Source: Xanthomonas hortorum pv. cynarae (GTDB lineage: Bacteria; Pseudomonadota; Gammaproteobacteria; Xanthomonadales; Xanthomonadaceae). Taken from it: a stretch of DNA of 33,543 nucleotides. Shown here piece after piece: positions 18,801 through 26,800 of the stretch. The notes under the pieces are model-generated. The model was not told the origin of the DNA, made no database searches, and saw only the letters and a program-made list of their open reading frames with translations. A program made the translations under genes and the position numbers. The DNA is taken from assembly GCF_002939985.1 (NCBI RefSeq), contig NZ_MDFM01000043.1:1-33543 (forward strand), given 5' to 3'. Position 1 is the stretch's first letter. Every line of letters starts with the position of its first letter.

Positions 18801-20843
18801 GGGTTCTGGATGGGCGATGCGTTCGCCTCCGGCGGCTCGGTCGGTTACGACCACAAGGGCATGGGCATTACCGCGCGCGGCGCGTGGGAGTCGGTCAAGC
18901 GCCACTTCCGTGCGATGGGGCGCGACTGCCAGAGCCAGGAGTTCAGCGTGGTCGGCATCGGCGACATGTCCGGCGACGTGTTCGGCAATGGCATGTTGTT
19001 GTCGCGGCATATCCGTCTGTTGGCCGCGTTCGATCACCGGCATATCTTCCTGGATCCCAATCCGGATGCAGCCGCCTCGTTCGCCGAGCGCGAGCGTTTG
19101 TTCAAGCTGCCGCGTTCCAGCTGGGCCGATTACGAGGCCAAGCTGATCAGCGCCGGTGGCGGCATCTACCCGCGCACGCTCAAGTCGATCGACATCAGCG
19201 CGCCGGTGCGCGAAGCCTTGGGTCTGGAATCCAACGTCAAGCAGCTCTCGCCGAACGAACTGATGAACGCCATCCTCAAGGCGCCGGTGGATCTGTTCTG
19301 GAACGGCGGTATCGGCACCTATGTCAAAGCCTCCAGCGAATCGCACGCCGATGTGGGCGACCGTGCCAACAACGGCCTGCGCGTCAATGGCGGCGAGCTG
19401 CGCTGCAAGGTGGTGGGCGAGGGTGGCAATCTGGGCCTGACCCAGCTCGGTCGTATCGAGGCTGCGCAAACCGGCGTGCTGCTCAATACCGACTTTATCG
19501 ACAACTCGGCCGGCGTGGACACCTCCGATCACGAGGTGAACATCAAGATCCTGCTCAACGACATGGTGCAGGCTAAGAAGCTCACCTACGACGCGCGCAA
19601 TACGCTGCTCGCCTCGATGACCGACGAAGTGGCCGACCTGGTGCTGTGGGACAACTATCGCCAGAACCAGGCGATCAGCCTGATGGAGCGCATGAGCGTC
19701 AAGCGCCTCGGCTCCAAGCAGCACTTCATCCGCACGCTGGAACTGCAGGGCCTGCTCGATCGCCAGATCGAGTTCCTGCCTTCGGATGCGGAACTGTCCG
19801 CACGCAAGGCGCGCGGGCAGGGCTTGTCGCGGCCGGAGCTGTCGGTGCTGTTGTCGTACTCCAAGCTGGTGGCGTTCCAGCAGCTGCTGGAATCGGATAT
19901 TCCCGAGGACCCGTATCTGTCCAAGGAATTGCAGCGTTACTTCCCGCAGCCGCTGCAGAAAAAGTACGCCGATGCGATGGAGCGGCACCGCCTCAAGCGC
20001 GAAATCATCGCCACGGCGGTGACCAACACCACCATCAATCGCATGGGCGCCACCTTCCTGATGCGCATGCAGGAAGACACCGGCCGCAGCATCGGCGAGG
20101 TCGCCAAGGCCTACACCATCAGCCGCGAAACGCTGGATGCGCGCGCGCTGTGGACGCAGATCGATGCGCTGGATGGCAAGGTGCCCGAGTCGGTGCAGAT
20201 CGATGCACTGGAAGTGATCTGGCGCCTGCAGCGCTCGTTCGTGCGTTGGTTGCTGTTGCGTCCTGGCCAGATGCCGGGCATCACGGCGGCGGTGGAGCGT
20301 TACCACGGCCCGTTCAACGACATCCGTGTCGCTTCCGGTGTGCTCTCCGATACGCAGCGCCCGCAGTACGAAGGCAGCGTGCAGGAATGGCAGGAGAAGG
20401 GCCTGCCGCCGCAACTGGCGCAACAGTTGTCCGAGCTGCGCTATCTGGAGCCGGCGTTCGACATCATCGAAACCGCGCGCACCCGCAAGCTCAAGCCGGT
20501 GGACGTGTCCAAGGTGCATTTCCGCCTGGGCGAAGCGCTGCGCCTGCCGTGGTTGTTCGAGCAGATCGACGCGCTGGAGGTCAACGGCCGCTGGCACGCC
20601 GTGGCACGTGGCGTGCTGCGCGACGAGCTGGCCGCACACCAACGCGCGTTGGTCGGCCAGGTGTTGACGATGTCAGGCAGCACGGCCGAGGACAAGGTGG
20701 CCAACTGGCTGGCGCGCGACGATTCGAGCCTGCGCTTCACCCTGGCCATGCTCGCCGATGTGGCCGAGCAGAAGACGCTCGACTACCCGACTGTGTCGGT
20801 GGCAGTGCAGCGGTTGGGGCAGCTGGCTGCGCACGGGAGGTAA
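15834..20843 (+). CDS. gdhB: NAD-specific glutamate dehydrogenase, 180-kDa class
   Basis: This very large enzyme (1669 residues from the ATG at 15834) oxidatively deaminates glutamate to 2-oxoglutarate and ammonia with NAD. It belongs to the bacterial GDH_180/L_GDH2 class. A long N-terminal regulatory region with ACT-like segments (about 90-700) precedes the catalytic core, which carries [20 protein letters not shown] and then [10 protein letters not shown], with K907 the likely substrate-binding Lys. The Rossmann region follows ([16 protein letters not shown]), then a long C-terminal helical part. Length agrees with the family. The frame is open further upstream to 15696, but MTAKKAASK is the natural N-terminus. 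It is transcribed away from the tetR-efflux operon. Confidence 0.95.
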   Translation: [1669 protein letters not shown]

Positions 20844-20852
20844 CCGCAATAT

Positions 20853-20885
20853 CCGTGGTGGCGAGACACCGTTTCGCCACCACGG
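20853..20885 (+). terminator. Strong hairpin 9 bases after gdh
   Basis: CCGTGGTGGCGA at 20853-20864 pairs perfectly with TCGCCACCACGG at 20874-20885 (12 bp, 9-base loop). It is positioned as a transcript end for gdh, but no T-run follows. It may protect the 3' end or act with the T7 run at 20944-20950. Confidence 0.6.
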
Positions 20886-20959
20886 TGCCCGCAGCTCGCC
20901 GTGTTGTCATTTGCGTCTACGAAAAATGCCTCCTTAGCGCGGCTTTTTTTGTCCCCAAC

Positions 20960-21090
20960 TGCGGCACTTGACACTCTTGGCTGCCGCAATAAAGATCTCT
21001 TTGCTGCGGTAACTCCCGCAGCCGGGTGTGGAAGCCCGAAATCCAAGGCGCACAAGCGCCCACACTGCCGATGCAGGCGCTTTTTTTGTG
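20960..21090 (+). ncRNA. Structured RNA-like element with alternative hairpins and a terminator
   Basis: A TTGACA (20968-20973) could be a -35 box, with TAAAGA 16 bases later. It is followed by a 14-bp near-perfect stem (20982-20995 with 20998-21011). CTGCGG at 21004-21009 can instead pair with CCGCAG at 21016-21021. Then GGCGC (21047-21051) pairs with GCGCC (21056-21060) across ACAA, but the same GCGCC can also pair with GGCGC (21076-21080) to form a stem followed by seven T (21081-21087). Mutually exclusive stems ending in an intrinsic terminator are typical of small RNAs or attenuators. From memory, peptide-like translations of this stretch recur in Xanthomonas annotations, so it may be a dispersed repeat. 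Confidence 0.45.
21055..21087 (+). terminator. Intrinsic terminator-like hairpin
   Basis: AGCGCC (21055-21060) pairs with GGCGCT (21076-21081), with an inner TGC/GCA extension, followed directly by a T7 run. It lies 163 bases before the next gene, so it would end a short upstream transcript or attenuate read-through. Confidence 0.6.
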
Positions 21091-21134
21091 CTTGCTGATT
21101 GATGGCGGGGCGTGCTCGTCAGCTTTATGGCGGG

Positions 21135-21226
21135 CGGTGCGCGGGGGCCGCAAGGCCCGCCGGCCCTTGGACCGGTCTTCCAACCGCGCACCGTCCGCCA
21201 CCTCGTTTGGAAGCGGGGTGACGGAC
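21135..21226 (+). ncRNA. Three-way-junction RNA fold plus hairpin in the leader of the next gene
   Basis: A perfect 10-bp outer stem joins CGGTGCGCGG (21135-21144) and CCGCGCACCG (21184-21193). Directly stacked on its 5' arm is GGGCC-GCAA-GGCCC (21145-21158), capped by a GNRA-type tetraloop. Directly abutting its 3' arm is TTGGA-loop-TCCAA (21167-21183). A further stem of about 12 pairs (21193-21205 with 21214-21226, one C-A mismatch) follows, ending 10 bases before the AGGAG ribosome-binding site. This tight packing suggests a selected RNA structure, such as a cis-regulatory leader. The name and ligand are unknown. Confidence 0.5.
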
Positions 21227-21249
21227 TCCATCATCCAAGGAGAGCCATC

Positions 21250-21642
21250 ATGCCGCGCAACAACTCTGCCCATTCGGGCAGCACTGCATCAGATTCACGT
21301 GCCACAAGCCCCGATGCACCCAATCGCATCACGGAGCATGAAGACGTGTTCTTCCGTCGACTGTCCGAGTCACGTGGTGCGGAAGCTACCAACGGCTTGC
21401 ATTGGTCCGATCTGCCAATGCAATTTAGCCTGGCTCTCAAATGCGCACATATCGATCACTGCCTGGTCGGACTGCATGGCGTGTTGGAGGTGCTACATGC
21501 CAGCGCGGCCGCCCGCGAGGGCGGCCAGCCCGGCTTGAGCGGCGACCTAACCGATCGCTTGCTCTACGCATCGCGTGCGCTGGCTGAGTCGGGAAAAGAA
21601 TCGCTCTATGCGCTGCAAGAACGTATTGCAGCTACATCGTAA
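21250..21642 (+). CDS. Small helical protein of unknown function (130 aa)
   Basis: The ATG at 21250 is preceded by AAGGAG with good spacing. The N-terminal 45 residues are polar and probably disordered. The rest looks all-helical (FSLALKCAHIDHCLVGLHGVLEVLH, then LTDRLLYASRALAESGKESLYAL). The layout, a disordered head with a helical tail and no signal peptide or membrane segment, is loosely like small DUF3077/DUF6124 proteins of pseudomonads, but I do not recognise it with confidence. It follows the structured leader at 21135-21226 and precedes the immunity/toxin locus on the same strand, separated by 329 bases, so a functional tie is not shown. Confidence 0.7.
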   Translation: MPRNNSAHSGSTASDSRATSPDAPNRITEHEDVFFRRLSESRGAEATNGLHWSDLPMQFSLALKCAHIDHCLVGLHGVLEVLHASAAAREGGQPGLSGDLTDRLLYASRALAESGKESLYALQERIAATS

Positions 21643-21971
21643 AAGATAGTGCGAACGTCAGTTGTCGAACGGCGACGCACTTCCTGCATCCTGGTTGCGA
21701 GAAATGTTGGGTGCGCGGCACCCAATTACCGGTGCTGACTTGATTCCTGAATCGGTAAGAGCTGCGGCACCTTCCATGTCGAGCGTTGCTGGCCATCACG
21801 AGTGATTGTCTGCAGGCGTTGGGGCATCAGCCGTGTGTCAGACCCCGTATTCCGATTTCCGGTCAAAAGTTTTTGCATTTGCGAACGTGAAGGCCGGACT
21901 TTGTCGCCACGGCACGGATTGGCTCAACAACGGGGTTGCGGGTAAGCTTTTCACAGACAGCCGAGAGGCGG
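21643..21971. promoter_or_regulatory. Gap upstream of the immunity/toxin locus
   Basis: No gene is credible here. TTGGGTGC-GCG-GCACCCAA at 21707-21725 is a perfect 8-bp hairpin after the preceding gene and may end its transcript, although no T-run follows. The last 30 or so bases (from about GGTAAGCTTTTC at 21950) resemble the stretch just before the second immunity gene (GGTAAGCTTTCC near 23080), showing that the duplicated module includes its 5' leader. Confidence 0.45.
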
Positions 21972-22628
21972 ATGGATGGAACATCGCATATGGAATCGAC
22001 AACCTCCGCTCTGCCTAAGCCCGGGGAGTTTTTCATCTTGGAGGCGGGCACAATCAACGGCCCTGTGAACGGTGTCGTCTTTGAGAACGTCAAGCACTTG
22101 TTGTCCCCCCCGCGCCTGATTCTGAAGCCCGAAGTTGGTGGCTTCCCTCCACTGCGCGAAACCCCGCGTTTGGTCTATAACCCCAACAAGGGCCCGCCAC
22201 CTTTGGACCTAGAACCTGGGTTCAGCGGCTACTGGCTGGTGTCTGAGCGGCTCCAGCAAGTCATGGCAACGGTCGATCCCCACGCGTTTGCGTTCGCAGA
22301 AGTGGACTACCGCCTTGCCGCCGGTAGTGCTGGTCCGCGACATTTCCTTTGCGACGTGGTCCAACAAATCGACGCGTTGGATGAAGTGGCCTCCCGACTT
22401 TTTGTTGACACCACAGAGCCGTTCGTTAACGGCAAGTTCTACGATCTGACGGGCGGGGCCAGCGTTACCTTTGACCGCCGCCGGTTGGGCGACGCTCACG
22501 TGTTCAAGACCCCTTACACCGGTGCGGTCTTCTGCGATCGGGTGTTCAAAGACGCCGTGACGGCGGCCGGAATGGCGACCGATACTGACGCCGACGGCCT
22601 TTGGCTGATCGACGCTTCGGATATCTAG
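21972..22628 (+). CDS. Imm11/DUF1629-like immunity protein 1
   Basis: This cytosolic protein of about 218 residues has no signal peptide. It shows LLSPPRLIL, GGFPPLRETP, GFSGYWLVSERL, FAFAEVDYRL, GPRHFLCDVV, LTGGASVTF and AHVFKTPY, and closely matches the protein at 23115-23774 (about 60% identical by eye). This fits the DUF1629/Imm11 family (MXAN_0049-type immunity proteins) that accompany polymorphic toxins, including AHH nucleases. The start is the ATG at 21972 or 21990. It is followed 37 bases later by a truncated AHH toxin, so it may now be an orphan immunity gene. Its role is inferred from family and position. Confidence 0.85.
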   Translation: MDGTSHMESTTSALPKPGEFFILEAGTINGPVNGVVFENVKHLLSPPRLILKPEVGGFPPLRETPRLVYNPNKGPPPLDLEPGFSGYWLVSERLQQVMATVDPHAFAFAEVDYRLAAGSAGPRHFLCDVVQQIDALDEVASRLFVDTTEPFVNGKFYDLTGGASVTFDRRRLGDAHVFKTPYTGAVFCDRVFKDAVTAAGMATDTDADGLWLIDASDI

Positions 22629-22665
22629 TCGCGCAAGCCCGACGGTTTAGGAAGGAGCCCGATCC

Positions 22666-23265
22666 ATGCCTCGCAGCAGGCCTGTTTTCCAAGACCACCA
22701 CGCCATCGAGCAACAGACGCTGGATCGAAGCCCCTTGCTCAAAGCGTTGTCGAACGCAGGGCATTTCGATATTCACGCACCGGAGAACCGACTGTTCCTG
22801 CCATCGGACCCCGCGTTTGCGCAGACCCTGGGCATCACCCCGCATCGCGGGGGGCCCATCAGTGACTACCAAGTCGAGTTACGGCAGAGGTTGTGGCGCT
22901 TGGAGCAGACCCCAGACGGAGTGGGAGCGCTGGCCGGCGATGCGGATGCTCTGGAGCGCATCGCCGGGCGTGTGGAAACGCTGCGCGATACCGTCCGCGT
23001 GGGCCTCATTCGAGGAGGCCAAAAATCTAACTGGACTAGGCATTTCAACAGTTTCTTGTCTCTCATCGGTTGCTGGGAGGTAAGCTTTCCTCAGCATGCG
23101 GAGGCCAAATCAGGATGGACGAGATGCAGCACATGGAATCGACAACGCCGAACAAGCCAGCGCCAGACACTTTCTTCATGCTTGTGTCTGACATGGAGAG
23201 CAATCACCCAGTTTGTGGCGTGCAGTTCGCCAACAAGCGCCAGCTTCTTTCTCCTCCCCGGCTGA
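22666..23265 (+). pseudogene. Truncated AHH-type nuclease toxin 1
   Basis: The ATG at 22666 has the same GGAAGGAG ribosome-binding site and 8-base spacing as the full effector. Residues 1-119 match the N-terminus of that effector: PVFQDHHAIEQQ (HH at about 11-12), NRLFLPSD, and LGITPHRGGPISDY. These are the conserved HH, N-x-LP and H-x-G positions of AHH/HNH-type nucleases. Homology stops near base 23023. The remaining codons to 23265 are unrelated and overlap the second immunity gene in another frame. The domain keeps its putative catalytic residues but has lost any delivery region. It could be an inert relic, or a stand-alone nuclease domain acting inside the cell. Confidence 0.75.
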
Positions 23266-23774
23266 TCCTGCGGCCGGACGAAGGCGGTTTTCCGCCCCTT
23301 CGCGAAACACCGTTGCTGATCTATGAGCCGAGCGCAGGCCCCGAGCCACGTGACTTGGAGGCGGGATTCAGCGGCTACTGGCTGGTTTCCGAACGCCTCC
23401 ATGACGTCATGGTGGCCGTCGATCCGAAGGCGTTTGCTTTCGCAGACGTGGACTACCGTCTAGCCGACGGCACGCCAGGCCCGCGCCACTACCTTTGCGA
23501 TGTGGTGCGCGAGCTGGATGCGCTCGATGAAGAAGCATCGAGGCTGAAAATCAAGGTTGATGACGACTACGTGCGCGGGAAGTTCTACTCCCTGGCTGGT
23601 GGCGCGAGCCTGGCGTTCCGCAGCGAAACACTTGCGGGAGCTCACGTGTTCCGCACGCCTTTTAATCCAAAGGCGTTCTGTGACCGCGTCTTCAAGGCCG
23701 CAGTCCTCGCTGCCGGCATTCCAGACGACGCGGAATCTAGCGGCATCTCGTTCATCGACGCGTCGGATATTTGA
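23115..23774 (+). CDS. Imm11/DUF1629-like immunity protein 2
   Basis: This protein of 219 residues from ATG 23115 (GGAGG upstream; later ATGs at 23124 and 23133 are possible) is a paralogue of the protein at 21972-22628. It shares LLSPPRLILRP, GGFPPLRETP, GFSGYWLVSERL, VDYRLADGTPGPRHYLCDVV and the C-terminal IDASDI. It ends 32 bases before the full-length AHH effector, so it is the expected cognate immunity protein that binds and blocks its nuclease domain in the producer. Immunity before toxin is the usual order for effector/immunity pairs of xanthomonad killing systems. Divergence from copy 1 suggests a different partner specificity. Confidence 0.87.
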   Translation: MDEMQHMESTTPNKPAPDTFFMLVSDMESNHPVCGVQFANKRQLLSPPRLILRPDEGGFPPLRETPLLIYEPSAGPEPRDLEAGFSGYWLVSERLHDVMVAVDPKAFAFADVDYRLADGTPGPRHYLCDVVRELDALDEEASRLKIKVDDDYVRGKFYSLAGGASLAFRSETLAGAHVFRTPFNPKAFCDRVFKAAVLAAGIPDDAESSGISFIDASDI

Positions 23775-23806
23775 TTCCACGAGGCAGCGAGGAAGGAGCC
23801 TAGGTC

Positions 23807-26800
23807 ATGCCCAGCAGCAATCCCCTGTTCCAGGGCCACCACGCTCTTGAGCAGCAAGTGTTTGCAGAAGATCCTCTCTTGCAGGCATTGGTTGAGTCGG
23901 GTCGTTTTCATAAAGACGTGGCCACTAACCTCATCAACCTGCCCAGTGACAGAGCGTTGGCCCATACCTTGGGTGTCAGCCCCCATTCGGGTGGTCCTTT
24001 GCGGGCCTACAAAACGGGGACCATGCTGGCCTTGTCGGATCTGGCTTCAACGAAAGACGGCATGGCCGCGTTGAATGGGGACGAGGGCGCTTTGGACCGG
24101 ATGGCAATGAAGGTCCAACGGCTAAGCGATGCGGCGCAGGTGGCATTGGTCAACGGCGAACTCCACACCAACGCTGGTCTGAATCAAACCAGGGACCAGG
24201 CACGCGCTATCACCAACGCTTTTTTCGATGATCCGATCAGCAACTCGCCGACGAGCTACGCCTCGAAGAATGTGATGCAGATGGATGCGCACGGGCAGGC
24301 GAGCTGGAACACACGGCAATGGGCGGTGGTCACGCACAACGAGGGCCGGATCGTCTCCACGCTCAATCACCTTCAAAGTTCAGGACAGCCGTTGACCCGC
24401 GGCGGCAACCTAGATCTTCAGCGGCATGGCTTAAGTCAGGCCATCTCCGACGCTTACCACGGCGGAGAGCTCACGCTGTCACCCGGTGGCGTCGCCGTGG
24501 TTGAGAACACCTTGGGCGCTGAAGCCGCCAGACCTTTGCGAGTTCCTCGCGGTCAAAGCGGTGCCGCGTCCATGGAAGTGTTACTCGGCAATGCGTCGGC
24601 CAGCACCTTGGTGCGCTCGGGCGGCTTGCTGGCCACCGGCGCCGATGCGGTATTGACTGCTCGCCGTTCGGCCGAGTTGCTGGAACAAGGCAATGCCACG
24701 GCCGCGCAGTCCGAGGTCACCCATGCACTGGCCCGCAACTTCGGCGGTTGGGCCGGTGGCGCGTCCACGGCCGCAGCGCTGGGTGGCAGCGGCTTCGTGC
24801 CTGCGGCCTTGGTCGTCGGTGACGCGCTGTTGATGAGCAAGGCGTTCGACAAGGGCGCCGATTTGCTGGACAACCGCGCCATCTATCACCAGACCGACAA
24901 AACCGGCGTGGAGTGGCAGTTCAACGGTCGCAACTGGCAGCGCGAAGCGGCCATCGACCTTGCCCAGGATGGCCGCCGCACGTCGGGCGAGCAGCCCGTG
25001 GTCGCCAGCTATGGGAAATCGCAGGAGCTGGGCGCTCTGGCCAACGCGAAGGCGGTGGAGTTGGCGCTGGGCAAAGCCCCGCCGCCCCAGGACCCTTTCA
25101 ACCTCCCCGCACAGGCAAGCGACCAAGTGGGATTGGACAACCAGAATTGGCAGCGCAATCCCGAGCGTCAGACTTGGGAGCGCCAAGTCAGGACTGCCGC
25201 GTCCGGCACCGATGAGATTGGCAGCTACGCCCTCCAACTCGCGCCCCCGGAACGCGTGCAGCAGCTCAACCAGGAGGCGCTGGCACGCATCGAAAGCAAC
25301 ATCGCCACCGGGCGCGAGGCCATCACGGCCGCCTACCTGGAAAACCACGCCGCGCAGCGCGCTCAGGCTTACGGCGTCGGAGTACCGGCGGCGGTCCAAG
25401 CCGCCCAAGCCAAGTCAGGCGCTGTGCTGGGCTCGGACGCTCAGCTTTACCAGCGCACCGGTTCAGGACAGTGGGCCGGCAAGGATGGCGTCGCCAGCGG
25501 CAACCTGGCGGTGGAGCTGGAACTGACCGACCAACTGCGGCAACCCTCGTTGGAACGTTCTCAGGAAGCCTTGGCGGCAATCCAAGCGCTTCCCGCACCC
25601 ACGGCTGCGCAGCTGGAGCACAACGAGCTGCTGCACCGTTACCGGGCCGCCGGCGTTGATTTGAACGTCAATCCGCAGACCCAGCAGGCCGTGGCGCTGG
25701 CCTCGCAGCGGACCATGGACGCCAATGGCATCACCGGGCCGACCATGCAGCAGCTACAACGCAACGCGTCCGGTCAATACGGTTACGACAGCCCCATCGC
25801 GCACCTCCAGCGCGGCAGCGATGGGGTGACTCGCGTGGTGGCCGTCACCAGCAGCGAAGACATCCGGCAGGCGCTCGGCGAGGTGCGGGGTCTCCGACAT
25901 GAACCTTCAACCCTTGCACGAGCGCCCGAAGCGACGGGAGATGCCGACACCTCGACCTCCGACTCGTCCAATCCGCAGCAGGTGCTCGACATCCAGGCAC
26001 GCATGCAGGCCTCTGTCGCGGCGCAAGCGCGCCAAGAACGCGAACAGCAGGATCGTCTCGCGCAAGAGCAGCACGCCGCGCAGGTGCGCGAGCACCTCCA
26101 TCAGGCACAGCCTGAGCGCGAAGATCAGTCGCAGAGCGAGCAGGCAGTCCAGGCGCAGGCGATGCTGGAAGGTCAACGCCAAGCAGAGCAGCAGCGCGAA
26201 CAGGAAGACCACCAGCTACAGGAGCGTGAGAGTAGGGAAGTCCAGCAACGACAGGCGCAGGAACGCCAAGCCGAGGACAACCAGCAGCGGGAACAGCAAG
26301 ACCGCCAGGCTCAAGACGCCCGGCAAGTTGAGGCCCAGGAAGCTCAGGCTCGGCAAGCACAGGATCAGCAGCAACAAGTGCAAGGACTGGAACAGCAGCA
26401 GGCCCAGCGTCAGGAATCCTCGCCGCAACCGGGCACTCAGCTGCACGCTCAAGATGCCGCGCCGGCTCAACAATCGACGCGTGCTGAGTTGCAGCAGGAG
26501 GGCGCAAGCCAGCAGCCACAGAACCAACATGCACGCGAAAACCTGGCTCGCAACACATCTGACCCACTGAAGCAAACGCACAGTCCAAGTGACGCGCAGC
26601 CGCATCGAGCACAAGAAGCGGAGCGCACGCTGGAAATACAGGCGGTGGAGAATCGCGACACCGCTCAGCTTCAAGTGCTTTCATCCGAGGGCCCGGAATC
26701 CTGTAACCAACCTTCGCAAGGCGCGGAGGCCGATGCGGTGCCTCCAGCGCTGCACCAGCAAGTGCAAACGCATCCGGCGGAGATAGAGCAAGCGTCGGTC

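Noticed and set aside
15705..20642. A 1645-codon open frame antisense to NAD-GDH
   Set aside because: It mirrors a highly conserved GDH gene in a high-GC genome where the opposite frame is open by codon bias. It has low-complexity His/Gln/Ala composition and no recognisable domain.
20974..21088. tRNA or known small RNA such as sX13
   Set aside because: No cloverleaf with T-loop and anticodon arm can be drawn, and the C-rich loops expected of sX13 are absent.
25700..25900. Possible XVIPCD-like segment (SPIAHLQRGSDGVTRVVAV)
   Set aside because: It has a faint resemblance to the IDHVV...DG...FAVQG pattern, but it is internal, lacks the other conserved blocks and is too weak to call.
26000..26700. 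Possible tandem repeat or CRISPR-like array in the Q-rich region
   Set aside because: The repetitiveness comes from CAG/GAG/CGC codons of a coiled coil. There are no evenly spaced identical repeats with unique spacers.
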